This document shows positions 21,881-32,557 of a stretch of DNA of 64,000 nucleotides, one piece after another (positions within the stretch are counted from its first letter, which is position 1; each line of letters starts with the position of its first letter). Under the pieces are notes generated by a model. That model searched no databases and was not told where the DNA came from. It saw only the letters and a program-made list of their open reading frames with translations. The position numbers were made by a program, and so were the translations under genes. This DNA comes from Capsicum annuum (Eukaryota; Streptophyta; Magnoliopsida; Solanales; Solanaceae), in the NCBI RefSeq assembly GCF_002878395.1, contig NC_061115.1:60352790-60416789 (forward strand). The letters run 5' to 3'.

Positions 21881-24302
21881 TATAGTACCCCGTATCCTTT
21901 TTAGTTTAATTCAGCTTAAAAGAGGCACACCAGAGACTTAGGACCTGAAATTTTAGCTAAGTATTAGAGACTTTGTCTTATTTTTGGCCTCTAAACTTTG
22001 ATGATTTTATTCTCATCCTTCTCGACCTTCGAATATCAATTCTAAGTTGTTTCATGATCAGGGTAGTCCATAATATCTCCGGTGTGAGTTTCAAAATTTT
22101 AGGAAAGGTTCGGGGCATGTTTAGTTGTACAAAATAGAACGTCAATGCAATATAGATGTGCAGCGTCGGGTATACAACGTGTCCCATCGCTAATCGCATC
22201 ACAGTGAGTGATGCGTTGCTATTGCATCGGTACCCAGTTTTTGTGTTGTTAAATGATGGGTTTAAGAGGGCAATTGAGTCATTTACCCTCACCCAAATCC
22301 TCCCAAAACACACAATTTATCCCCAAATAGCATAGATGCTTCATTATTCATCTTTTTCTTCTCTAAGAACAAAACCCTAGCTCCAAGAATCAAGAACAAT
22401 TCCATAACTCCTACTCCAAGAAAGCCTATAATCCAAAGTTTTGGGTTCAAGAACTTCAAGAAGAAGCTTCAATAACACCATTAGAGATTCAAAGCTTCAA
22501 GATTTTACATTTAATTCATCAAGAAAGGTATGTGGAGTTATGAACAAGGATCCTCTTTCATCCTTGTACCCAAAACTTATTTTTAAAGTTGAATTTACAT
22601 GAGATTATATGTTTTATAGCTTAGGGTTCATACCCAATTATCATTATTTGAAGATGTTGATGTTACAAGTGATTAAATATTGAATTACATCTCTACTTTT
22701 GCATGTTTATGCGTGTGAAGTTATTTTATATACATTGAGAGTTGAATTTCACTATCTTGACTAGAATTATGCAAGAATTTTAAGATATTGATTATTGAGC
22801 ATGACTTTGTTATAATTTGACATGATTTGAGACACAGGTTTTAAGCCCCTAGTAAATGTATTGATATTTCAAAAAGATGATGCTCTTAAGCATCTATGAC
22901 TAGCTTATATTCAAATTTTTAAAAAAAGATTTGATCTTTTGATTCTTAGTTAAGTTATGGAATCTACTTTACAGTTTTATCACAGTTTACAGAAAACAGA
23001 TTAGTTTTGATTATAGTTTAAAAAAGATAGATGCATAATTGGTTTTTCATTACAAACCTTTATGCTAGCTTTTAAAGTGAATTTCCTAAAGATTGAGCAT
23101 ACAGATTAAAGGGAGTAGTATTTAGCACTGAGCGGGAAGTGTGGGTTTAGAACATCCTACTTCTCTAGAACTATGAGCCAACATAGGTACAGATTATTTA
23201 GATTATTCCCATTTCTATATGGATGATAGTTACATATGTGATCACTTAGCTTAGGTTATTCTCCTTGGCAAAAGTATAGCACCTCTCTCCACCGTGAGGT
23301 TTTCCCATAAGGAAACTAGACATTGGACATTATGATAGCTCATATAGTGTGTGCCGGTCAGAAACCTCCCTTGCAGAATATTTTTTAAAAGTATTTCCGT
23401 ACAGGCTATAGGACAGAGTAATCCTAACAAAAATGAATAACAGAAAAGCTTTTAGAAACAAAGTGTAAAGGCTCACGATTTTAATCAAATCTTTTTTTAC
23501 ATAAGTCCTTAGCCATAAGATTTTATCTTTTAGTTTACAGATACAAAGGTGAGTCATTTTACACTTAGCTTGTATAAATTGAAAAGAGATTACAAGTATA
23601 ACTTTTAGAACTAAGTGTTATGGATTGCAAGATATATACAGTCTGCTTTATGGTTCATAATTCATGATTCATGATTTTCAGCTTTCAGTTATTCAAGCTA
23701 ACATGAGCCATTTACATTTAGCATGCATTATTTTATGAGTATATGTAAGTGTTGAGATATTGTTTTACTTATGCATTCACCCCCACTTCCCAGTACATTT
23801 CAAAAGTACTAATCTATATATATGTTTGTGCTACATTGTCTCATAATTTAGGTTCAGGTGTTCAGTTCTAGCAACGTGATTGACTGCGAGCATCTCTATC
23901 TACATCCTGACAGTTGGTGAGTCCTCATTGTTCTAGGACCCAGTAATTCAAATTTACAGCTTTCTAGATTAGTTTATTTAGTTATGTCAGATATTTTGAG
24001 CCAGCTGGGGGTCTGTCCTAGTGACTCTCTAGTAGCAGTATTAGAGGCTTGTCCGGCTATTAGATATATTTCTATTTTTCAATATTGGTTGTTTTAGATT
24101 TTCTAGTTAAGTATTTCCAGACATTATATTCAATTGAACTCAGTCTAATTCAGATAGTATTTCTGTATTTTAGTGTACCATATATTTATATTATTTTTAC
24201 TCGTGTCTTCAGAAAGAGTAACAGGCTTTTAGGGTTAGCTTAGAACTACTTGTAGTTTGGAGCACCGTGTGAAGTCTCAGGACCCATTTTTGGGGTGTTA
24301 CA
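21881..24302 (+). mobile_element. Element A 5' LTR
   Basis: 2,422 bp, from TATAGTACCCCG to GGGGTGTTACA. The start is TGTAATACCCCG in related copies, so two G-to-A changes are inferred. 21970-24011 aligns closely with the 3' LTR at 28162-30222. Directly followed by the primer site. Confidence 0.88.
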
Positions 24303-24306
24303 AACT

Positions 24307-24319
24307 TGGTATTAGAGCC
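24307..24319 (+). promoter_or_regulatory. Element A primer-binding site (initiator Met tRNA)
   Basis: TGGTATTAGAGCC differs at one base from the TGGTATCAGAGC complement of plant initiator-Met tRNA and lies four bases after the LTR end, the expected place for minus-strand priming. Confidence 0.85.
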
Positions 24320-24511
24320 TAAGGTTTAAAGAGTCCTAGGGATTCAGACAAGCCGTGTTAGGTAGAGTCTTAATCATGGATGTAAAGTGCGCCACATTTA
24401 TGAGCAAGAGGCCAGGGGATGTTTTAGGATATCATCCTTTTCTTTCATGATCTATTGAGCTTACAATTTCTCTATCTATTTTTAACTTGTGCTCTTATGT
24501 GACAGTTGAAT

Positions 24512-25680
24512 ATGCCTCCTCGCTAAGATAATGCATGCAAAATTGATAACCAACCACCCTAGCTTGCTGACCCTCAAAATAAAAATGTATCTAATGCTGA
24601 ATTTTGAGCTGCCTTTCAGGCGTTGGCCGAAGATGTGACTGCCAATGTTCAGGGAAACCTTCAGGAGGCAGTTCCACTTCAGCAGAATGGGGAATTAGTA
24701 GCAGCCAGAATTCATGACTTCATGAGAATAAATTTGCCTGAGTTCTTTGGGTCAAAGATAGGTGATGACCGATAACTTTACTTAGATAAGGTGAGGAAGA
24801 ACAACCAGATTATGCATGTTACTGAAAAAGAGAGTGTAAAGTTGGCATACTATAGGCTAAGGGATATGGCATATGATTAGGTGTTTATATAGAAGAATGG
24901 TAGAGGTGAGAATGTAGCTCCTATGAGTTGGCAAATATTTTAGGATGTTTCTAGATAGGTTCTTTCCATAAAAATAATAGAAACTACGGTAGAGAAGTTT
25001 GTAAACCTAAGGTAGGGCTCGATGATAGTGAAAGAGTATTGCCTTAAGTTCAATCAGTTGTCTAAGTATGCCACTGACACGATGGCTGACCCTAGGTCGA
25101 GAATGAGTAAGTTTGTCACTGGAGTATCAGGTTTGGTAGTCAAAGAGTGTAGGACTGCCATGCTTATTGGAGATATAGATTTTTATAGGCTGATAATTCA
25201 TGCATAATAAATTAAGATAGAAAAAGTTAAAGGGGAAAGAGAGGGGAAACAAAAAGTCTAGAACCGAGCAGTTTGAATATGTCCAAACAAATTTTGGAGT
25301 GGGAAATCATTCACAGTTTTAGAGTCATTCATCTATGCCAATGCCATCTTTAGCCAGTGCCCCCACCTCTAAGGCTAGGTAGGAGCAGTGGGGTAAGACT
25401 TCTATGTCTAGATCTCAGAATAGTGTAAGTGGAAAACCCAATTATCCTCTATGTTCTAAGTGTGGTAAGAATCATCTTGGTGAGTTCTTATGGGACAAAA
25501 AGGTTATTATAGTTGTGGTAAGTTAGGTCATAAAATCAAAGAGTGTCCGTATGCTAAGCAGGGAAATAGGGATATTCGTCTCCAGACTCAGGCTACTAGC
25601 ACACCAGCTCCTTTGGGTCACCCAGTCCCTTCTCAGGGTGCATCATCCAGCACCGGTGGTGGTCAGCGCCAAAATTAGTT
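24512..25680 (+). pseudogene. Element A gag (decayed)
   Basis: Gag forms the virus-like particle. The frame opens at ATG 24512 (MPPR, then a stop). It carries the typical N-terminal part ending HDFMRINLPEFFGSK (about 24712-24755), and the retrotransposon gag core (MSWQIF, VKEYCLKFNQLSKYA at 25022-25090, MSKFVTGVSGLVVKECRTAM). The CCHC zinc knuckle CGKLGHKIKECP sits near 25513-25548 with a preceding CSKCGKNH. At least eight in-frame stops fall mainly at Trp, Gln or Arg positions of the family, so the gene is dead. Confidence 0.9.
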
Positions 25681-25739
25681 TTATGCTTTACCATCTCTTC
25701 AGGATTAGGAGAGCTCACCAGATGTTGTTACTACTATGA

Positions 25740-26220
25740 TTCGTGTCTTTTATCTTGTTGTTTATGTGTTGTTAGACCCTGGGTCGAATCTCTCTTATGT
25801 GACCCCATTAGTTGTAGTAAATTTTGAAATAGGTCCTGAAAAAATCCCTAAGCCCTTCTTAGTTTCTACCTAGTGGGTGAGTCAGTTGTTGCCAAATAAA
25901 TCTATAGAAGGTATCCTACCACTGTCCTTTATAAAATCTTATTAGCAAATTTAATAGAGTTAGACATGGTTGATTTTGACATTATTCTTGGTATGGATTG
26001 GTTTCATTCCTGTTATGCATCTATAAATTGTCACACTCGAGTAATAAAGTTTCAGTTTCCTGATGAGCCAGCCTTTGAGTGGGAGGGTAATTCAATGTCT
26101 CCCAAGAGTTATTTTATATTCTATCTTAAAGCCAGAAAGTTGACCTCAAAAGGGTGCATCTAGCATCTAGTTCGAGTCAAAGACACTCAGTCTGAGGCTC
26201 CAACAGTTCAATCAGCCCGA
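25740..26220 (+). pseudogene. Element A aspartic protease (decayed)
   Basis: The protease cleaves the Gag-Pol precursor. The catalytic-loop segment LLDPGSNLSYVTP (about 25772-25812) keeps the Asp. The second conserved segment VDFDIILGMDWFHSCYASI, followed by VIKFQFPDEP, is in 25966-26080. Stops interrupt the part between them. Confidence 0.85.
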
Positions 26221-28161
26221 TTAGTCAATGATTTTCCTAATGTTTTTCTTGAAGATTTGCCAGGGCTACCTCCCGATAGGGAAATAAAAATTGGTATTGA
26301 CCTTCTTCTAGATACTCAGACTATCTCCATTCCTCCATATCGTATGGCTCCAGTTAAGCTTAAAGAGTTAAAAGAGCAGCTTAAAGACCTCTTAGATAAG
26401 GATTTCATAAGGCCCAGTGTTTCTCCATGGGGTGCTCCCATTGTATTCATACAAAAGAAAGATGGTTTTTTGCGAATGTGCATTGACTATCGTCAGCTGA
26501 ATAAAGTCACAGTTAAAAATAAATATCCTCTCCCTAGAATTGATGACTTATTCGACCAACTCAAAGGTGTAAATTACTTCTCCAAGATAGCCCTTAGAGA
26601 GAATGTGACATTCTAAAAATAGCTTTCAAAACCCGCTATGGTCATTTTGAATTCCTAGTCATGTCCTTCGGGCTGACAAATTTCCCTGCAGCCTTCATGG
26701 ATTTGATGAACCATGTGTTCAAACAGTACCTAGACATGTTTGTCATAGTCTTTATCAATAATATTCTTGTATATTCTCATAGTGCGGATGACCATACAGA
26801 CCATCTTAGAATTGTGTTACAAACTTTTAGATACCACCAGTTGTTCGCCAAATTTAGCAAGTGTAAATTTTGGCTAAGGTCAGTAGCTTTCCTCGGTCAT
26901 ATCATTTCCAGTGATGGCATTAGAGTTGGTCCTCAAAAGACTGAAGTAGCAATAAACTGGCCTAGATCTATATCTCTATCAGAAATTAGGAGTTTCTTGG
27001 GTTAAGCTGGCTATTGTAGATGGTTTTTTGAGGGTTTTCGTCAATTGTATCCCCTATGTTCAGATTGACTCAGAAGAAAGTTAAGTTTCAGTGGTTAGAT
27101 TTTTATGAGAAGAGTTTTTAGGAGTTGAAGGCTCGACTCACTTCAGCCCCAGCCTTAGTGTTACCTGATGGTACATATGGATTCGTTGTCTATTATGATA
27201 CATCTAGAGTTGGTCTGGGTTGTGTTTTGATATAGAGAGGTTGAGTCATAGCCTATGCCTCTAGATAACTTAAGCCTTATGAAAAGAAACATCTGTCTTA
27301 TGATTTTGAATTAGCTGCTGTTGTGTTTTCTTTGAAAATATGGAGGCACTATCTTTATAGGGTGTATGTTAATGTGTTTACAAACCACAAAAGCTTGCAG
27401 TATGTGTTTACGCAAAGAAAGTTAAATCTTCATCAGAGAAGGTGGCTAGAATTTTTGAAGGATTATAACGTGGGTGTTTTGTATCATCCGAGAAAGGCCA
27501 ATGTTGTGAAAAACGCCCTTAGTTGACTGGCGATGGGTAGTGCTACTCATGTGAAGGATGAAAAGAGAGAACTAGTTTGGGAAATTCACTGGTTAGCTAG
27601 ATTGGGCGTGAGGTTGGTTGACTCAGCTAAGGGGAATGTTTTTGTTCAGAGAAGTTTAAAATCTTCTTTAGACTCTGAGGTGAAAAAAAAGCAGGATAAG
27701 GATTCTAATCTGTTCAAATTGAAAGGGTCAGTTAAAGATCAAAAGATAGAGGTTTTCTCCCAAGGGGGAGATGGTGAGTTGAGATACCAAAGTAGATTGT
27801 GTGTGCCATGTGTTAACGATTTAAGGTAGCGGGTTATGGCAGAAGTACATGGTGCACATTACTCTATTCACCCAGGAGCCACCAAGATGTACCTTAATTT
27901 GCGGGAAATCAATTAGTAGAGTGGCATGAAGAAAGATATAGCAGAATTTGTAGCCAAGTGTGCAACTTGACAATAGGTTAAGGTAGACACCAAAGATCTG
28001 GTAGCACATTGGAGGATTTTGGTATTCCTACTTGGAAGTGGGAAGAGGTGAACATGGACTTTATGACAGGATTACCCCATTCGCGTAGACAACATGATTC
28101 GATTTGGATTATTGTAGACATATTGACCAAATCAGCTTACTTCTTACCAGTTCACATGTCC
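26221..28161 (+). pseudogene. Element A reverse transcriptase, RNase H and truncated integrase
   Basis: RT motifs in order: [39 protein letters not shown] (26257-26570), FSKIALR followed by a small deletion that removes the SGYHQLR motif and shifts the frame (about 26595-26600), [13 protein letters not shown] (26661), and the active-site box FINNILVYS (26751-26777), where the family has FxDDxLVYS. Both catalytic Asp codons are AAT. RNase H: YYDTSRVGLGCVL near 27190-27235, FELAAVVFSLKIWRHYL, TNHKSLQYVF. Integrase: HSIHPG..CAT zinc finger near 27860-27970 and core start MDFMTGLPHSRRQHDSIW (28039-28110). The integrase stops after YFLPVHMSY, where LTR sequence follows directly. Confidence 0.92.
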
Positions 28162-30222
28162 TACTTCTTAGTCTTATTTTTGGCCTCTAAACTTTGATGA
28201 TTTTATTCTCGACCTTGGAAATTTAATTTCTAAGTTGTTTCATGATTAGGGTAGTCCATAATATCACCGGTGTGAGTTTAGGAATTTTCAAAGAAGGTTT
28301 AGGGCATGTTTGGTTGGTAAAAATAGAACGTCGACACAATATAGACGCGTCGCGTCGGTGGCCGCATCGGGTAGCCAACACGATGCCTTAGTAATTGAAT
28401 ATCAGTGAGCAATGTGATGCATCATTGATTGCATTGGTACCCAATTTTTGTGTTTTTAAATGATGGGTTTATGGGGGTAATTGATTCATTTACTCTTACC
28501 CAAATCTGCCCAAAACACACAATTTTAGCCCCAAATTGCATAGATGCTTCATCATTCATCTTTTTATTCTCTAAGAACAAACCCCTAGCTCCAAGAATCA
28601 ATAATAATTCCATAACTCCTACTCCAAGAAAGCCTATAATACAAAGTTCCGGGTTCAAGAACTTCAAAAAGAAGCTTCAAGAACACCATTAGAGATTCAA
28701 AAGTTCAAGCCTTTACATTTGATTCATAGCAAGGTATCTAGGGGTTATGAACAAGGATCCTCTTTCATCCTTGTGCTCAACACTAGTTTTTAAAGTTGAA
28801 TTTACATGAGATTATATGTTTTACAGCTTAGGGTTCATACCTAATAATCATTATTTATAGATGTTGATGTTACGAGTGATTAAATGTTGAATTACATCTC
28901 TACTTTTGCATATTTATGCGTGTGAAGTTATTTTATATACATTGAGAGTTGAATTCACTATCTTGACTAGAATTATGGAAGAATTTTAAGATGTTGATTA
29001 TTGAGCATGACTTTGTTATAATTTGACATGAGTTTGAGACCTAGGTTTTAAGCCCCTAGTATATTTATTGATATTTCAAGAAGATAATGCTCTTAAGTAT
29101 TCTATGACTAGCTTATATTCAGATTTTTCAGAAAAGATTTGATCTTTTGATCCTAGTTAAGTTATGGAATCCACTTTACAGTTTTATCATAGTTTATAGA
29201 AAACAAATTAGTTTTGATTATAGTTTAAAACAGACAGAAGCATAATTGGTTTTTTATTACAAACCTTTATGCTAGCTTTTAAAGTGGATTTCCTACAGAT
29301 TGAGCATATAGATTAAAGAGAGTAGTATTTAGCACCAAGCGGGAAGTGTGGGTTTGGAGCATCCTACTTCCCCAAAACTACGAGCCAACATAGGTACAGA
29401 TTATTTAGATTATTCCTATTTCTATATGGATGACATTTACAGATGTGATCACCTAGATTAGGTTATACTCCTTAGAAGGGTATAACACCTCTCCCCAATG
29501 TGAGGTTTTCCCATAAGGGAACCACACATTGGACACTATGATAGCTCACATAGTATATGTCGATTAGAAGGACCTCCCTTGTAGAATATTTTTAAAAGTA
29601 TTTCCCTATAACCTACATAATAAAGTAATCCTAATAGAAATGAATAACAAAAAAGATTTTAGAAACTAAGTGTAAAGGCTTACGATTTAGTTCAGATCTT
29701 GTTTTATATAAGTCATTAGCCATGAGATTTCATCTTTTAGTTCACAGATACAAAGGTGAGTCCTTTTACACTTAGCTTGCATAAATTGAAAACAGATTAC
29801 ACGTACAACTTTTAGAACTAAGTGTTATGGCTCGCAAGATTTATATGGTATGCTTTGTAGTTTATGATTCATGATTTTGATCTTTCAGTTATTCAAGCTA
29901 ACGTGAGCCATTTACATTTAGCATGCATTATTTTATGAGTATATGTAAGTGTTGAGATATTTTTTTACTTATGCATTCACCCCCACATGCTCAGTACAAT
30001 CCAAAAGTACTGATTCCCGTATATGTCTATGCTACATTGTCTCATAATGTAGGTTCAGGTGCTCAGTTACAGCTGAGTGATTAATTGTGAGCTTCTCTAT
30101 CTATATCTTAACAGTTGGTGAGTACTCATAGTTTGGGGACCTAGTGATTCAGATTTCCAGCTTTCCAGATTAGTTTATTTAGTTACGTCAGACAGTTCGA
30201 GCCAGCTGGGGGTCTATCCTAG
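28162..30222 (+). mobile_element. Element A 3' LTR, trimmed at both ends
   Basis: Aligns with 21970-24011 of the 5' LTR, starting at GTCTTATTTTTGGCCTC and ending at the CAGCTGGGGGTCTATCCTA stretch. About 90 bp at its start and about 290 bp at its end are missing. At about 30222 it changes abruptly to element B RNase H sequence. Confidence 0.88.
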
Positions 30223-30949
30223 GTGCCAAAATATCAAGCCTAACGATCTGGTTAGTTAAAGACTAAACCTCCATGGCTACACTCCTGGATCAAGAGATGA
30301 GCTAAACTTCCCATACTAGTTGGCTTCCAAATCTCGGCATCTACAACGACATTAGCCTTGCTCGGATGATATAAAATAGTGAAGTCATAATCCTTAAGAA
30401 ACTTAAGCAAACCTCACATCCTCATATTAAGATCTTGCTGTCTGAAGAGGTACTGAAGGCTATGATGGTTTGAGAAAAATCTTACAAGGCAGTCCACATA
30501 GGTAATAATGCCATAACTTCAACAAAAATATTGCAGCTGCCAACTTCGAATCATGGGTAAGGTAATTTCTCTCATGAGGCTTCAACTGATGATAGGCATA
30601 AGCAATCACCTTATCTTCCCGCATCAATACTATACCCAAACCAACACCTGACACATCATAAATAACAATAATACCCACACCCACCTTTGGCAAAGTCATG
30701 ATAGGAGCCGAAGTCAATCACTCCTTGAGCTTTTGAAATCTTATCTTACACGCATTTGACCACTAAAAAATCATTTTTCTTGAGTTAACTTTGTCAAAGA
30801 AGCCTCAACAGATGAGAAACCCTCTACAAAATACTGATAATAACCCTTCAAACCAACAAAAATCTAAATCTCGATAGGATAAGTAGTTCTAGCTCAATCA
30901 TGAATTGTCGTAATACTGGATGGATTAACCACATTACCGTACTTAATCA
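30223..30949 (-). pseudogene. Element B RT connection and RNase H (decayed)
   Basis: On the minus strand: NPSSITTIHD and YYQYFVEGFSSVEASLTKLT (about 30780-30930), then the RNase H domain in 30460-30717 ([40 protein letters not shown]), then LRQQDLNMR- and LYHPSKANVV-like text to about 30300. The catalytic N-terminal RT domains are absent. On the other side of A the same reading continues into the integrase at 21880. Confidence 0.88.
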
Positions 30950-31656
30950 CTACTAACTAAACCATTAATTAGACATTCACATTCGCGGCCAAGGTTTCAC
31001 ATTTATAATAGCCTCACTACATTTGTAATAAAGTACTCCATTGCCCTTCGCCACCACCTAGTGATCATGATGAAGGGTGATTTCCTTTTTCGTGTTTGCG
31101 CCAGAGGCCTACTTTCATGAAGAAGGATTCATGCACCAAATATCAGCTGTGCACCAGCTTATTTTTCATGATTTTGACTGTTCTGAACGAACCCTAGGAA
31201 TTCATTCTGGATGCTACAGAAGTAAACCACATATGCTACTAGGCGAGTTTTGATGTTCCGGACCCAATGACAATGTCAGATTATTGAAAAAGGATATTTT
31301 CACAAAATTAACCACTGAAACCCCTCCTCTACCATTTTTGGCCCAATGATCGAAATGAGAAATAAAAGCCTCAAAATCATGCCAACCCTGCTACTAGTCC
31401 AAATTCAATATTTCAGATCTGCTAAAGCAGTCAATTTTTCCATTCGACAATCAAAACAATAAAAATTGATCAAAGTCAACTATTTGGCTTCTCAAACTTC
31501 TATAAACCACAAACTCACATAAATCTATTCCAATCGCATCGGTTATGGTTCCAATAATTCCCAAACCACAACATCAACATATAGAAACTACGGAAATGAA
31601 AAAAATGATAAAATACAAAAAAAAAAATAAGCAATTCACAAATTCAGATCATTACA
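30950..31656 (-). mobile_element. Element B 5' LTR remnant
   Basis: About 707 bp that aligns with 19735-20473 of the 3' LTR (shared text includes GATCGAAATGAGA- and AAAGTCAACTAT-like strings). Only the upstream part of the LTR is left; it is fused to RT sequence at about 30950, so the rest of the LTR, primer site, gag and protease were deleted together. Confidence 0.82.
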
Positions 31657-31661
31657 CATAC

Positions 31662-32557
31662 GGACTAATGTGCGGGCCTTAAGTTCATTTTATGGCTCAT
31701 AGGTTTCTTCTGCTCCTAACTCATCCCCATTACATTATGGATACATTTGTATATTAATTCTATAGATCGTATGTTGTTCTGCATATTGAGTCTGAGTCTT
31801 CTCATTCTTCCATATTATCTCACATGACAATCTCTATGATGTTAAATCCATGGGATGAAATCATAGTGTGTTCAAGTACATCTATATTCTTAAATAACCC
31901 TTGTGGTTCTTCGATCCTAAACTGGCCTTCTCGTGATTGGTGGACTTTTATGCATCTTGGCTTCCATCATATTTTCAATGTTAATTCTGCCACCCCTAGG
32001 AATAACCTGAGGTCCACTCGAAATCAATAAATTTTTATTTTCTTTAGTTTTATTTCTTATTGTACTTTTAACGCTAAATAAAATCTCAACAGACTCTATC
32101 TTTGATTAAATGAAAAAAGCATATTGTAAGTTGGTATTTTATGTTGTAGTACCTTTGTTCTCCTTAGATAACAAAAGTTATTGTACCTAAAAAAACCTTA
32201 CATATACAAGCATGATAAATTTATTGTTAAGTGCTTAGTTTTTATGATTGAAAAAATGTATGTAAATCGTATGTTGGGACCTATTTTCTAGAGTTCTTGT
32301 GATGAAAATGCTGCTACAAATTAAGGAATAGGTTGGGCTCGCCTTTCACTAACAAGATCAACAGTCACAACTGACACAAAGTACAAAAGTTGGTGGAAAA
32401 AACTGTTGCCATCTTTTTGCCTCAACCAATGGGATCTCTCCCAGGTTTTCTTGTGTCATACTATATATTTCTCATATTCCTCAACAAGAAAACCAATGCT
32501 TCCATATTATCATAATTAAATATATTTTGAAGCTAAAAGCAAAGGCTACGCACAAAA
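31662..32557. other. Unassigned sequence between elements B and C1
   Basis: This is the right flank of the B insertion site, continuous with 17703 before B arrived. An open frame at 31824-32030 (includes LNWPSRDWWTFMHLGFHHIF) is not recognised. No repeat or RNA gene is visible. Confidence 0.3.

Larger units (their letters stand above)
21881..30222 (+). mobile_element. Ty3/gypsy element A, inserted in B in opposite orientation
   Basis: A plus-strand chromovirus-like element: 5' LTR 21881-24302, initiator-Met primer site 24307-24319, gag 24512 to about 25680, protease about 25740-26220, RT and RNase H 26221-27535, integrase zinc finger and start of the core to about 28161, then a trimmed 3' LTR 28162-30222. 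Most of the integrase, the polypurine tract, and both ends of the 3' LTR are deleted. The right-hand target duplication is lost with them. Confidence 0.9.
17704..31656 (-). mobile_element. Ty3/gypsy element B (chromovirus-like), with nested element A
   Basis: A minus-strand LTR retrotransposon bounded by a perfect 5-bp target duplication: CATAC at 17699-17703 and at 31657-31661. Ends are TGTCATGA (17704) and ATTACA (31656). The order from 5' to 3' (right to left) is: truncated 5' LTR (30950-31656), RT connection and RNase H (30223-30949), inserted element A (21881-30222), integrase and C-terminal region (20474-21880), 3' LTR (17704-20473). Primer site, gag, protease and most of RT are missing: the 5' LTR runs straight into RT. 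It is therefore a defective copy, which later served as the target for A. Confidence 0.9.

Noticed and set aside
22201..22313. Open frames in LTRs of element A (21978-22313, 28422-28692)
   Set aside because: The same sequence is present in both LTR copies with different stops; it is LTR sequence without coding conservation.
24307..24319. Possible tRNA gene from initiator-Met-like sequence (also 41942, 52099, 60838)
   Set aside because: Only the 12-13 bases complementary to the tRNA 3' end are present and each follows an LTR end; they are primer-binding sites.
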